Positions 31,615 to 40,663 of a DNA stretch of 54,305 bases are shown here, piece by piece. Positions within the stretch are counted from its first letter, which is position 1, and every line of letters starts with the position of its first letter. A program made the position numbers and the translations under genes. Origin of the DNA: Planctomycetota bacterium (lineage in GTDB: Bacteria > Planctomycetota > Phycisphaerae > Sedimentisphaerales > Anaerobacaceae); the NCBI GenBank assembly GCA_014384025.1, contig JACNGQ010000152.1, positions 1 to 54,305 on the forward strand, in the 5' to 3' direction. Below the pieces are notes generated by a model that worked only from the letters and a program-made list of their open reading frames with translations, was not told the DNA's origin and made no database searches.

Positions 31615-33261
31615 CTATTTTTCGGAGGAACCGTAACGGTTGGTAATCGGCAGTCTTCTGTCTTTTCCGAAAGCTTTCGGTGTGATTTTTACCCCGGGCG
31701 GAGACTGTCTTCTCTTGTATTCATTGCAGTCAACCATACGAATTACACGCATAACATCATCCCGGGACAGGCCCGATTTAATAAGCTGCTGTGCGGACTT
31801 GTCTTCTTCGACATAGCCCTTGAGAATTTTATCAAGTAAATCATAATCCGGCAGTGAGTCGCTGTCTTTCTGATCGGGCTTCAGCTCGGCACTCGGCGGG
31901 CGAGTTATTACATCAGCAGGGATAATATGTCGTTTGGATATTTTGTTTATGTGTTGAGCCAATTTATAGACCATTGTCTTGGGAACGTCTTTTATCACGG
32001 CAAAGCCCCCCGCCGTATCACCATAAAGAGTCGCATAACCGACAGCAGTTTCACTTTTATTGCCGGTCGTCAGCACCAGAGAACCAAACTGATTACTAAG
32101 CGACATAAGAATGCTGCCGCGGATTCTGGCCTGCAAATTCTCGTAAGCAATACCCTCGCCCTTCCATCCTTGGACAGTCGCTAACGCCATATCGAACTGC
32201 TTAAGTATCGGCTCAATCGGAATGGTTAAAAATTCGATACCCAGATTTTTCGCCAGCTTCTCGGCATCACCAATCGTTTCGGGACTGTTGAATTTCGATG
32301 GCATTGTCAGACCGACAACATTTTCTGCACCTAAAGCCGCGACAGCAATCGCTGCAGCAACGGAAGAATCTATGCCTCCGCTCAGACCAAGTAATACCCT
32401 TTTGAAACCATTTTTGCCGGTATAATCTCTCGTACCGAGCACAAGTGCCTGATAGATTTCATCGGCACGGTTAGCCGGCTGTATAGCAGCAGCCTGTAAC
32501 GGCTTAACCTGTATAGCCCCGTCGGCTGTAGGTATAATATCAGCAATTAGTAAATCCTCGTCGAATGCTTTTGCTTTGGCTTTTATTTTGCCCGCCGAAT
32601 CCGCAAACATACTTCGCCCATCGAAAATCAATTCATCCTGACCGCCCACAAGATTACAATAGGCAACAGCGCTATTGAATTCTTTCGCACATTGACTCAC
32701 TACTTCCTGTCTTTTCTTAATCTTACCGATATGAAACGGCGAAGCTGAGATATTAAGAATTATCTGGATTTGCCTTTTACTCCTAAGGAAATTAACAAGC
32801 CACTCGGCATTCCAGATATCGGCACAGATAGTAACAGCTACATTAAGGCCGCCTGCATTGATTACCAACGGTTTTGCGCCGGGCAGAAAATATCTTCGCT
32901 CATCGAACACACCGTAATTCGGCAGCTGGGCCTTTCGATAAATTTTGTTTATCCGTCCATCCTGCAACACAGCAGCGGAATTATAGTTGTTGCCCTGGTA
33001 GTCTTCAGCAAAACCAACTATTATGGTTTTATCCGGGCAATCAACGGCCAGCTTTTCGAGGACTGATGAGCAGTCTTTTAAGAAATGCTTCTTGTGTAGT
33101 AAATCTTCGGGTGGATAGCCGCAAACAGCCATCTCCGGAAAAACCAGCAAATCCACATCAGACCGAACCGCTCTGGCATAGATTTCGCGCATCTTCTCAG
33201 CGTTGCCGGCCAAATCACCCACCACTGCGTTAAATTGTCCCAGTGCCACACGCATAATCAT
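31615..33261 (-). CDS. nadE: Glutamine-dependent NAD+ synthase
   Basis: A 548-residue enzyme that makes NAD+ from deamido-NAD+, ATP and glutamine. The N-terminal nitrilase-type glutaminase (about 1-250) shows the catalytic Glu (LLVFPEMAVCGYPPEDLL), Lys (IYRKAQLPNYGVFDERRYF) and Cys (ICADIWN); the C-terminal synthetase has the PP-loop LLGLSGGIDSSVAAAIA (about 290-306), SNQFGSLVLTTGNKSE and RPPSAELKPDQ. Length is in the usual range. TTG at 33267 and ATG at 33255 are close alternative starts. Convergent with the nitroreductase fusion. Confidence 0.95.
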   Translation of the reverse strand: MIMRVALGQFNAVVGDLAGNAEKMREIYARAVRSDVDLLVFPEMAVCGYPPEDLLHKKHFLKDCSSVLEKLAVDCPDKTIIVGFAEDYQGNNYNSAAVLQDGRINKIYRKAQLPNYGVFDERRYFLPGAKPLVINAGGLNVAVTICADIWNAEWLVNFLRSKRQIQIILNISASPFHIGKIKKRQEVVSQCAKEFNSAVAYCNLVGGQDELIFDGRSMFADSAGKIKAKAKAFDEDLLIADIIPTADGAIQVKPLQAAAIQPANRADEIYQALVLGTRDYTGKNGFKRVLLGLSGGIDSSVAAAIAVAALGAENVVGLTMPSKFNSPETIGDAEKLAKNLGIEFLTIPIEPILKQFDMALATVQGWKGEGIAYENLQARIRGSILMSLSNQFGSLVLTTGNKSETAVGYATLYGDTAGGFAVIKDVPKTMVYKLAQHINKISKRHIIPADVITRPPSAELKPDQKDSDSLPDYDLLDKILKGYVEEDKSAQQLIKSGLSRDDVMRVIRMVDCNEYKRRQSPPGVKITPKAFGKDRRLPITNRYGSSEK

Positions 33262-33303
33262 CTTCAAGCTTTTAGCGTTGAGTCAACAGCCAAAAACAAA
33301 AAA

Positions 33304-33391
33304 CGGAGAGGGCGGGATTCGAACCCGCGGTACCCGCAAAGGGCACACCGGTTTTCGAAACCGGCTCGATCAGCCACTCCGACACCTCTCC
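33304..33391 (-). tRNA. tRNA-Ser (anticodon CGA)
   Basis: A class II tRNA on the minus strand: acceptor GGAGAGG pairs with CCTCTCC, then D arm, anticodon stem CCGGT/ACCGG around loop TTCGAAA with anticodon CGA (plus-strand TCG at 33355-33357), a long serine-type variable arm (GTGCCCTTTGCGGGTAC) and T arm GCGGGTTCGAATCCCGC. The CCA end is not encoded. It reads UCG codons. Confidence 0.97.
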
Positions 33392-33612
33392 ATAACAACA
33401 AAACTACAAATAAATTTCATTTGTTCTTACTTATCCTGGAAAACTGCATCTATACACATTATGAACTGAAATTGCAAGAATATTAAACCCAAAGCGAATT
33501 CAAGTTCGTAAAAAAATACTGACCGCTTACAGGAGAATAATGCTTGTATTTTTTTTAGCACTCTCGTAAGCTCTTAAGAACTCATAGCTAATATGGAGAA
33601 AGGAAAATTGCT

Positions 33613-34767
33613 ATGCCGGCAAACATAACACATATGCTAATCGCACATAAGGCCCTTCAAAAACTAAAAACAAAGGGAATTGATGAATTTACAGAATTTG
33701 CCGAGGAACTTGACAAAGATTCGAGGAAGGAAAACTACAAGTCGTATGTGAATCTTGGCAGCCTGGGACCCGATCTTTATTACTATGCCAAATTGTCCAG
33801 CTCCGTCAAAGACATGCTTAAAGAAGGATTCGTGCAGGCTAAAGGAGTAACTCCCTGGTCGTACCATTTGCACTCACACAGACCAAACGAATTTCCTTTA
33901 AAGCTGGTTGAAATCATTTTCAGCGATGTTATAAGAACAAACGGCAAAGTCAATCTCTATGAAGACGACAAAAGGAAACTTGCCTATATTGCCGGGCATC
34001 TGACACACATCGCAGCCGACCAGATAATTCACCCGGTAGTAAACAGGGTTGCCGGTCCTTATTACCGTGAGGGGAAGAACCGCAAAAAACATCGCGAGTG
34101 TGAAGTTTTCCAGGACTATTTTCTTTATGAGGAGATTTATCGTCTGGAGCAAAAGAGCGGTTCAAAATATAACTTCCTGAAACAGGATTTTCATAAATGG
34201 ACTGATTGTATCAAGGGGGCCACCACAAGGAACAGTGAAGAATGGTTCCGTTATTTTCTGCAGCGAGGATTTGTGGAAACATACAGCAGCTGCCCAACCG
34301 AAGATGAAATTGAAAACTCCGTCGATAATCTGCTGCTGACACTACGTGCATGTCAAAAATTCGGACCTTATAAGAAAGCAGACAAAGAGTATCAAAAAAA
34401 CATGGACGGCTCTGCGATGTGCAAGGAATATATAAAAGACGTGAGCTATATTCAGTATTACCGGCTGGCGGTGGAATTGGCGGTGATTTACCTTATCGCG
34501 TTGTATGAGGTCTATTTTGTGCTAAAAGAAGGAAAAGATTTCACTGACATGCACAAAAAACGGTTCCTGAGTATCGTCAGTGATGCAGACCTGTCCTGTC
34601 CACTGAAGCAGAAAATATTCGAGAAGGCACGTACCGCACTGAGAAACAAAAGCAGCATGGAAACGGCTGTCAGGAAACATGCCGCCGGACTTTTAACGAA
34701 AACAAAATTTCTCAGTACAAATCACATCTTTAAAACCGGAACTGACAGAGATATTGTAAAAGCATAA
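33613..34767 (+). CDS. Zinc-dependent phospholipase C-like protein
   Basis: A 384-residue protein of the zinc-dependent phospholipase C/S1-P1-like fold family: an early His (MPANITHMLIAHKAL), NLGSLGPDLYYY with the metal-binding Asp (about 48-59), WSYHLHSHRPNEF (about 88-100), GHLTHIAADQIIHPVVNR (about 123-140) and KHRECEVFQD (about 156-165). These His/Asp/Glu positions are the likely metal ligands. No clear signal peptide, so it may be cytoplasmic or exported by another route, unlike secreted PLC. GGAGAAAGGA lies before the ATG. Substrate not known. Confidence 0.82.
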   Translation: MPANITHMLIAHKALQKLKTKGIDEFTEFAEELDKDSRKENYKSYVNLGSLGPDLYYYAKLSSSVKDMLKEGFVQAKGVTPWSYHLHSHRPNEFPLKLVEIIFSDVIRTNGKVNLYEDDKRKLAYIAGHLTHIAADQIIHPVVNRVAGPYYREGKNRKKHRECEVFQDYFLYEEIYRLEQKSGSKYNFLKQDFHKWTDCIKGATTRNSEEWFRYFLQRGFVETYSSCPTEDEIENSVDNLLLTLRACQKFGPYKKADKEYQKNMDGSAMCKEYIKDVSYIQYYRLAVELAVIYLIALYEVYFVLKEGKDFTDMHKKRFLSIVSDADLSCPLKQKIFEKARTALRNKSSMETAVRKHAAGLLTKTKFLSTNHIFKTGTDRDIVKA

Positions 34768-34825
34768 CAGGAACATTTATACACAGGTACTGGAAAGATC
34801 CGGCATTGTAGGATATAATTCACGG

Positions 34826-35569
34826 ATGAATATATCAATTGTCATACCGGCATACGACGAAAGTAAAAAAATCGCCCGGGATATCGAGGCTGCGGCGGCT
34901 TTCCTGGAGAACAACCATTTCACAGGTCAGATTATAGTAGTTGACGACGGCAGTAAAGACAACACCGCTAAAGCTGCAACAAACGCTGTTACCCGCCCAC
35001 CGGCGGGAACAGAGATAAAAGTCGAGCGATATAACCACCATCGCGGCAAAGGCTACGCCGTCCGAAAAGGCATTGAGCAAACGAGCGGAGAATATGTGAT
35101 GTTTGCCGACAGCGGTCTGTGTGTACCGTATGAAGACACACTGCGCGGGCTGGAATTAATCAAGAGCGGAGACTATGACATAGCACACGGCTCAAGAAAA
35201 ATGCGGGAATGCCGCATCGAAAGGGACCAGAGTCTATACCGCCATATCTGCTCCAAGATGTTCCATTGGTTTGTAATTCACGATATGAAAATACCAGCCG
35301 AATTCACCGATACACAATGCGGATTTAAGATATACCGGGGGGATGTCGCACGGCACTTGTACAGCGAGTGCATCACCGACGGATTCACATTCGATATAGA
35401 AATCATAATGCGTGCCCAAAAAGAGGGCTACAAAATAAAAGAATTTCCTATAGACTGGACCTGCGACCGTGACAGCCGGCTATCACCGACCCGCAGTTCA
35501 TGGAGTGTTCTTTCCGAGCTGCTGACTATCAGACGGGTTATGGCTAAAAACAAAAACCCTTCCCACTAA
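34826..35569 (+). CDS. Glycosyltransferase family 2 (dolichyl-phosphate glucose synthase-like)
   Basis: A 247-residue GT-A enzyme: MNISIVIPAYDESKKI (1-16), IIVVDDGSKDNT (about 40-51, donor-binding), GKGYAVRKGIEQTSGEYVMFADSG (about 73-96, the DxD-like ADSG), SDTQCGFKIYRG-type FTDTQCGFKIY (about 155-165) and the C-terminal RLSPTRSSW. No membrane helix. It likely puts a hexose onto a polyprenyl phosphate that then serves an integral glycosyltransferase such as the TIGR03663 protein encoded nearby. TATAAT lies 8 bases before the ATG, so a very short leader is possible. Confidence 0.9.
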   Translation: MNISIVIPAYDESKKIARDIEAAAAFLENNHFTGQIIVVDDGSKDNTAKAATNAVTRPPAGTEIKVERYNHHRGKGYAVRKGIEQTSGEYVMFADSGLCVPYEDTLRGLELIKSGDYDIAHGSRKMRECRIERDQSLYRHICSKMFHWFVIHDMKIPAEFTDTQCGFKIYRGDVARHLYSECITDGFTFDIEIIMRAQKEGYKIKEFPIDWTCDRDSRLSPTRSSWSVLSELLTIRRVMAKNKNPSH

Positions 35570-35594
35570 AACGGGCAAAGAACACTTCACACAA

Positions 35595-36578
35595 TCACTG
35601 AGACAGCTCGCCGTCTTTCCACGGACCGAAGCATAAAATTCTTTCTTCCTGTGAATCTTCACCCTGGCCTTCCAGGATAATCAGAGCCAAAACATCCGAG
35701 TGAGACTGACAATATTGTCTGATTTCATCCGGACTCATAATCATAAATGCGGTTGAAAGAGCATCAGCCGTTGCTGCATCAGAGGCCGAGGCCCAGGCAG
35801 CAATTTTGCCCTTAACAGGCTGAACTGTTCGTGGGTCAATGATATGCCGGCCTTTCTGAAGACCCGAGCCGCTAAGGGCCCGGCCTTCTAAACACGGACG
35901 GGCTAATACCTGTTTGTGATTGCCGGGATTGCTTAATGTCAGAGGCCAGCCTTTTGCCTGGGCCGGTCCGTCAAGAGCCAATACCGAACTATAGCCTCCG
36001 GAAACCAAGGCGATTTCAATACTCCAGTCCCGCAGTAATTCAGCCACCCGGTCAACTGCATAGCCTTTGCCTATGCCTCCGAGATCAACCTGGACCGGAC
36101 TGACCAATAGCCGGATTGTATGCTCAGACTCATCCAGTTGTAAAAAGTGTGCGCCGGTATGCTCACGAGCAAGATTCAATTCATCCTGTGAAGGCCTGCG
36201 AGGGTTTCCTTCCTCATCACGCCAGCAATTCAGCAAAGAACCGATAGTAATATCGAAAGCGCCGTTGGTTTCCGCATAAATCCTGCAGCCAATCTCCAGG
36301 CAATCAAAAGCATCCAAACCAAGCAGTAAAGGCTCATTGGCAGGCAGGTTGTTAATACGGGCGATGTCGCTGTTTTCGAGGAATCGGCTAAGCTCACCTT
36401 CGAGCCGGTCCACCTCATTGAAGGCGGCAACGGCGGCCTGTCGGGCATAGTTCTCATCATCCTCGACCATAATAATCTCAAAAGTCGTCGCCATCGCCTC
36501 ATGGCAAAAACGCTTCAAATCGGAGATTGATTGACAATCTTTCCGCACAAAACAGGGCTCTGGTTGAGGTTGGTTCAT
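35595..36578 (-). CDS. apbE: FAD:protein FMN transferase (ApbE)
   Basis: A 327-residue ApbE-family enzyme that moves FMN from FAD onto a Thr/Ser of target proteins (as in NqrB/RnfG) or keeps FAD in the periplasm. Seen: MATTFEIIM (about 29-37), ELSRFLENSDIARINN, GAFDITIGSLLNCW and the flavin-binding VDLGGIGKGYAVDRV (about 168-182), then ALVSGGYSSVLAL and HIIDPRT. The final Asp-Ala-Asp/Ser block ATADALSTAFM is present. No obvious signal peptide or lipobox, which is not typical for the exported members. Overlaps the stop of the TIGR03663 gene as ATGA, so the two are translationally coupled. Confidence 0.93.
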   Translation of the reverse strand: MNQPQPEPCFVRKDCQSISDLKRFCHEAMATTFEIIMVEDDENYARQAAVAAFNEVDRLEGELSRFLENSDIARINNLPANEPLLLGLDAFDCLEIGCRIYAETNGAFDITIGSLLNCWRDEEGNPRRPSQDELNLAREHTGAHFLQLDESEHTIRLLVSPVQVDLGGIGKGYAVDRVAELLRDWSIEIALVSGGYSSVLALDGPAQAKGWPLTLSNPGNHKQVLARPCLEGRALSGSGLQKGRHIIDPRTVQPVKGKIAAWASASDAATADALSTAFMIMSPDEIRQYCQSHSDVLALIILEGQGEDSQEERILCFGPWKDGELSQ

Positions 36579-38197
36579 TTTTTAGATGACTCCCTGATTA
36601 ATTCCTCGGGATCCGGGTTTACATAGTTAGCGTCCCAGAGGTCTTTTCTGACAAAACCCAGCAGTTTTACCTTCGGACGCAGCCACATATAATAAGGCTC
36701 ATCAAACAAAAACATATACATTTGGCGCTGTTCGAAAGGAGTCAAAGCATAGAGCTTATTTGTCAGCGCCGCTTCAACCTCGGGAGAGCAAATTATCAAT
36801 GGCGCAGAGGCCACGCTGTTATCCACACTCTCCCACCAGTCAATAGTCTCATATTCAAATCGCCGCAAATACCAGGGCAACGGCCAGTAATCTTTACCCG
36901 GGCAGATAACCTGAATATGCATTTTATAGCCGTCCGGATGAATCCGGGCCATCTCTTCGATACGCTTAACTACCGTAAAGACCTCATCAGTAGGATGAGC
37001 ATAGACATAAGGATTGCGACTGTCTGAATAATACTCGTAATTGCTCTGATAGGCCTTCCAGGTCAGAAAAACAGAACTCTCGAATATCAGCAAAAGTATT
37101 ATGAGGCGGGGTATAACATTCGGCAGCAGCTTCACCAAAACTACAGCCCCAACGCCTGCTAACAGAATCATTCCATGCAGAAAGCTCAACATACACCAGG
37201 GAGTTTTATATGGGATTAAAGAATACACCACAGTCAGGATGAGGGTGTAAAAACCGATGAACCGAACCAGATGAATATTTGCACTTGAGAGATCTTTTTT
37301 TATCATCGCGGCCGCAAAACCCACCAACGCCAAAAGAACTATAAGGGCTTCGGACCATCTCGGACCGTCAAAAAATCTGCAATACATCAGCATCTTGATG
37401 TAGTAATACCACGGATGGATATGAAGCGTGTTATTACCGGCGCGATCGAAGTAGGTCGTATAAGTTAGAACCGAATCCAGCATTCCGCGCGGATGACTAA
37501 AAAAAGATGAGTAAAATAAAGCTGAGACAACTGCCCCGGCCGCCAAAAATGCAAGAAAATGTGAGGGCCTAATCCATTTAACAGCATTAACTATCGAAGC
37601 CTTCGGTCGCTGCATCAACAGCATAACCAAAACAGCCAAAAACATTGAGCCATAAGCTATGATGCACGTTTCCTTGGTGGCGTGCATAAGCCCCAGAGAC
37701 ATACCTGCAAAAATCGCCCAGATGATTTTCCTGCTTTGTGTATAGCGGTAGCCAAAAACAATTACGCCAAAAGTGAAAGATACCAAGAGCATTTCCTGGA
37801 TGTAATAACGGCTGTAAAAAACCATAGCCGGTGAGATTGCAGTCAACAAAGCGGTCAAAATCGCAGCCCCCGAGCCCAATCCCCTGCTGATTAACAAAAC
37901 CAGCAACACCAGAGACACCCCGAAAAAAACGGGTACAACGCGCAAAGTGAACTCACTGACCTCAGTCAGCTTTTCTGCTGAAGAAAGACGGGCAGGAATT
38001 AAAGTAAGGTAGTTCAGCGTCGGGCCGTGGTATTCATACGGGTCATATGTATAAACACCATCTTCGAGCAGTTCGCCGAATTTGTCGGCGTGAACGGCCT
38101 CATCGCCGTGCATAGGACGCTGATGGAGCCGCGGCAGACGCAGCGCAAGCGCAACAATTGTCGCGGCTAAAATGAGCACGCAACATTTTTTTGCCAT
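36575..38197 (-). CDS. TIGR03663 family (Agl23-like) membrane glycosyltransferase
   Basis: A 540-residue GT39/PMT-like protein with about ten to eleven membrane helices. The first loop has PMHGDEAVHADKF (about 28-40) with the acidic pair that replaces the DE of this group, and TYDPYEYHGPTLNY (about 51-64). TIGR03663 members are linked to flippase or glycan steps (Agl23-type) and probably use polyprenyl-phosphate sugars; the exact reaction is not known. It starts one base after the stop of the lipoprotein gene upstream and overlaps ApbE by four bases, so three genes form one operon. Confidence 0.83.
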   Translation of the reverse strand: MAKKCCVLILAATIVALALRLPRLHQRPMHGDEAVHADKFGELLEDGVYTYDPYEYHGPTLNYLTLIPARLSSAEKLTEVSEFTLRVVPVFFGVSLVLLVLLISRGLGSGAAILTALLTAISPAMVFYSRYYIQEMLLVSFTFGVIVFGYRYTQSRKIIWAIFAGMSLGLMHATKETCIIAYGSMFLAVLVMLLMQRPKASIVNAVKWIRPSHFLAFLAAGAVVSALFYSSFFSHPRGMLDSVLTYTTYFDRAGNNTLHIHPWYYYIKMLMYCRFFDGPRWSEALIVLLALVGFAAAMIKKDLSSANIHLVRFIGFYTLILTVVYSLIPYKTPWCMLSFLHGMILLAGVGAVVLVKLLPNVIPRLIILLLIFESSVFLTWKAYQSNYEYYSDSRNPYVYAHPTDEVFTVVKRIEEMARIHPDGYKMHIQVICPGKDYWPLPWYLRRFEYETIDWWESVDNSVASAPLIICSPEVEAALTNKLYALTPFEQRQMYMFLFDEPYYMWLRPKVKLLGFVRKDLWDANYVNPDPEELIRESSKK

Positions 38198-38198
38198 A

Positions 38199-39035
38199 TT
38201 ACTGTACCGGCTTACCGTAAACCGCCACCTCGATATAGTGGTTCAAATCATTGCCGGTATTGCCGTTGCTGTAGAGGCGGACATAACGGGCTTTAACACC
38301 CTTGGTATCGATAAGCTTACCTTCATTGGTTTCAGTATAATGCATATCTTTACCAACACCAATACCCGCAGAGTTGTCAATGTCATTGTTGAACAGCGTT
38401 CTGACATTCGTTATAAAATCAGGATCGTCGGCAACCTGCACTACTACATCAAAATAAACGCGGGCCTGCTTATGGTAATGCCATACTATAATGGCGTAAA
38501 TTTCATGCAGAGCTTCGAGGTCAATTGTAACATCCTGTGCGAACGGGCCTAACTCAACATAACTGCCATCGGCGGCTTCCATGTCGCCGTCTGTTATCAT
38601 TTCTATATCACCGATGATAGGTTCCTCGTCGCTGCTGGCTACCGGCTTTCCGAGAGCAACATTTGTTACTCCCGCAGGAGCCAAAAACGGCGGACGAGGC
38701 TTGCCTAAGGGTTTTTCGAGGTTGGCTACTGTTGTGCTCTGCGGCGTGCCCACAAACATCGGTTTCGGCAGCTTGATGTCAATCGGTACCATTCCAGCAG
38801 GAGCAGCACTCTTTTCCGGTGTGGTTTCTTTTGTAACTGCCGGCTCAGTAGTTGGATGCTCACCGCCTGTTGGATGTTCACTCGCTGAGGGGTGTTCGCC
38901 TGTGGAAGGATGTTCTGAACCGCTCGTGCCCTCCTCGGTAGGAGATTTCTTGCAGCCGGGAACATAACATAAAAGCATTACCACTAATACCAGTACAAAA
39001 ACTTTCATAATTGAACCAAAATCTTTCTTCATCAT
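38199..39035 (-). CDS. Lipoprotein with EHP repeats and discoidin-like domain
   Basis: A 278-residue protein. The hydrophobic start (about 10-24) ends in VPGC (Cys28), a lipoprotein-type signal. Next comes a low-complexity stretch of four near-repeats built on EHPST/EHPTG (about 41-63) rich in Ser, Thr, Gly, Glu and Pro, likely a flexible spacer, then a beta-rich domain (about 125-275; NVALGKPVASSDEEP, VTIDLEALHEIYAIIVWHYH, VKARYVRLYSNG) that looks like a discoidin/F5-8C carbohydrate-binding fold. It probably sits on the outer face and binds glycan. The first ATG is supported by AAGG nine bases upstream. First gene of the operon with TIGR03663 and ApbE; expressed from the promoter at 39130-39158. 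Confidence 0.8.
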   Translation of the reverse strand: MMKKDFGSIMKVFVLVLVVMLLCYVPGCKKSPTEEGTSGSEHPSTGEHPSASEHPTGGEHPTTEPAVTKETTPEKSAAPAGMVPIDIKLPKPMFVGTPQSTTVANLEKPLGKPRPPFLAPAGVTNVALGKPVASSDEEPIIGDIEMITDGDMEAADGSYVELGPFAQDVTIDLEALHEIYAIIVWHYHKQARVYFDVVVQVADDPDFITNVRTLFNNDIDNSAGIGVGKDMHYTETNEGKLIDTKGVKARYVRLYSNGNTGNDLNHYIEVAVYGKPVQ

Positions 39036-39129
39036 TTTCTTTACCTTAAAAAAACCACAAATCTACGTAACTGACGAAACTGTTAATTGCCCATAAACTA
39101 TCGTTTATACATATAAAACCAAAGCAGAC

Positions 39130-39158
39130 ATAATATCCTATATGTATGACGTTGTCAA
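39130..39158 (-). promoter_or_regulatory. Sigma-70 promoter of lipoprotein operon
   Basis: On the minus strand TTGACA (39158-39153), 17 bases, TATTAT (39135-39130). Start near 39123, about 88 bases before the lipoprotein ATG at 39035. The homologous promoter in the other duplicate is at 40475-40503. Confidence 0.78.
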
Positions 39159-39276
39159 GCCGCCTAAAAGTATATTTTTTCTTTTCAAATCCGATTATAC
39201 AAAGGATTTCCTCCGGCAAGGACACACCTAAGAAACTGTTAATACTCTATTTAGCTTCGATAAAATTTTCTTAAGT

Positions 39277-39319
39277 AAAAAAATACGGCAGGGATTCAGG
39301 TGCACTAAATCCCTGCCGT
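39277..39319 (-). terminator. Rho-independent terminator of FGE lipoprotein gene
   Basis: A perfect 12-bp stem (39319-39308 with 39296-39285, ACGGCAGGGATT/AATCCCTGCCGT) followed on the minus strand by A then seven T (plus-strand A run 39277-39283). It is 205 bases past the stop at 39524, in duplicate copy A. Confidence 0.85.
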
Positions 39320-39523
39320 TAGCAATAGATCAATCAAAATAATCAGCAAAATCACTGAGCTTTTTAACATCAACATTTATAGGTCATCGTGTCGAGTTGT
39401 AGGATGAGCAACTCGGTTGCTCACGCTGAACGAAAAGAAGATTCTGATTGGAGAATAATGAACCGCATGGGCAGGAAAAGCTGACCATACCGCCGGAGTT
39501 TTTACATCCACGATGGTCACGCA

Positions 39524-40402
39524 TCAAGGAAACGACCTAAGAAGTCGCAGACCTATGACGAAGGAATAACGGCTATCATCGGGCAAGATGCCGCTGCGAT
39601 CCGACGACCGCTCGTGTAATGCATAACTGCTCCAGCTGCCACCTCGCATTACGCGGTGAGAACCTGATTCGGGGCCTTGAGGATCGGTTTGCTGCCCGCG
39701 AGAGGTGGGATCCTGCCAGAAATCCGAGCACCACTCCCATACGTTGCCGTGCATGTCATATAGTCCCCACGGATTCGGCAACTTCAATCCCACTTGCTTG
39801 CTCCCGTGTGGATAGCCGTGCTTTTTATTATTCCCACCCCACCACATGTATTTGTCGTACAAATCACAGTATTCTCTCACGTCGTTGCAGTCCAGTGCGT
39901 CTCCAAATGAGAAACGCGTCGTCGTACCTGCGCGACATGCATACTCCCATTCCGCTTCCGTCGGCAGCCGGAACGTACCTTTGCCCATCCCGTTCAATCG
40001 CCGGATGAAAGCCTGGCAGTCGTTCCAATTGACCTTGTGCGCCGGATAGTCGTCGCCGACACCGTGTTCACTTGCCGGATCAGCACCCATCACTGCACGC
40101 CACTGTGCCTGCGTCACCTCGTACTTGCCCAGATAAAAAGCATTAGTCAACGTAACCTGGTGCTGGGGCCATTCCCGACGCAAACGGGATCTTTCGGTTG
40201 ACGGACTACCCATCGTGAATTCTCCCTGCTTGATCAAAACCATTTCCAGCGGTTTCGCTCTCTCGGGCAAATTAGGTAGCGCTATTGTGATCGCTTTGAC
40301 ATCTTGATTATCTTGTCTTTCCAAATCTTTTTCCCACGTTCGGCAAGAAACGACCACCAAAGAAAACACGAGAATCATGATTGGATAAAAATGGGATTTC
40401 AT
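39524..40402 (-). CDS. Lipoprotein with FGE/SUMF1 (formylglycine-type) domain
   Basis: A 292-residue protein with a lipoprotein signal (VVVSC, Cys20) and an FGE-sulfatase fold: LIKQGEFTMGSPSTE (about 56-70), FYLGKYEVTQAQWRAVMG (about 92-109), RLPTEAEWEYACRAGT, WGLYDMHGNVWEW and RVMRGGSWSS. In true formylglycine-generating enzymes a Cys pair follows RGGS; here it reads RGGSWSSYALHE with no Cys, so sulfatase activation is unlikely and a non-catalytic or other (binding, other amino-acid hydroxylation) role should be considered. AAAGGAG lies before the ATG. The gene is bracketed by the 261-bp duplicate units. Confidence 0.87.
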   Translation of the reverse strand: MKSHFYPIMILVFSLVVVSCRTWEKDLERQDNQDVKAITIALPNLPERAKPLEMVLIKQGEFTMGSPSTERSRLRREWPQHQVTLTNAFYLGKYEVTQAQWRAVMGADPASEHGVGDDYPAHKVNWNDCQAFIRRLNGMGKGTFRLPTEAEWEYACRAGTTTRFSFGDALDCNDVREYCDLYDKYMWWGGNNKKHGYPHGSKQVGLKLPNPWGLYDMHGNVWEWCSDFWQDPTSRGQQTDPQGPESGSHRVMRGGSWSSYALHERSSDRSGILPDDSRYSFVIGLRLLRSFP

Positions 40403-40474
40403 CTTGAATTCTCCTTTAATGAAATTCTTTGCTCATACTTTATTATCGTTTGTCCATATAAAACCAAAGCGGGC

Positions 40475-40503
40475 ATAATATCCTATATGTATGACGTTGC
40501 CAA
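40475..40503 (-). promoter_or_regulatory. Promoter of FGE lipoprotein gene
   Basis: On the minus strand TTGGCA (40503-40498), 17 bases, TATTAT (40480-40475); same layout as 39130-39158 with one -35 change (A to G at the fourth base). Start near 40468, about 66 bases before the ATG at 40402. Confidence 0.72.
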
Positions 40504-40620
40504 ACCGTCCAAAAGTATATTTTTTCTTTTCTTCGCAGAAGATAAAAACGTTGTCCGCGGTGAGAACACACCTAAGAAACTGTTAATACTCTATTTAGCT
40601 TCAATAAAATTTTCTTAAGT

Positions 40621-40663
40621 AAAAAAATACGGCAGGAATTCAGGAGCACTAAATCCCTGCCGT
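40621..40663 (-). terminator. Rho-independent terminator of permease gene
   Basis: Stem 40663-40652 with 40640-40629, one mismatched pair relative to copy A (GGAATT instead of GGGATT), followed by T7 on the minus strand (plus-strand A run 40621-40627). It is 62 bases past the permease stop. Confidence 0.78.

Larger units (their letters stand above)
39099..39360. repeat. 261-bp intergenic duplication, copy A
   Basis: About 262 bases here match 40444-40704 in the same orientation with high identity at both ends and a diverged core (39184-39225 versus 40529-40565). Each copy holds a minus-strand promoter and a minus-strand terminator, so the duplicated unit is a complete control region. The two copies bracket the FGE-domain lipoprotein gene. 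The remaining sequence to 39523 has no gene. Confidence 0.92.
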
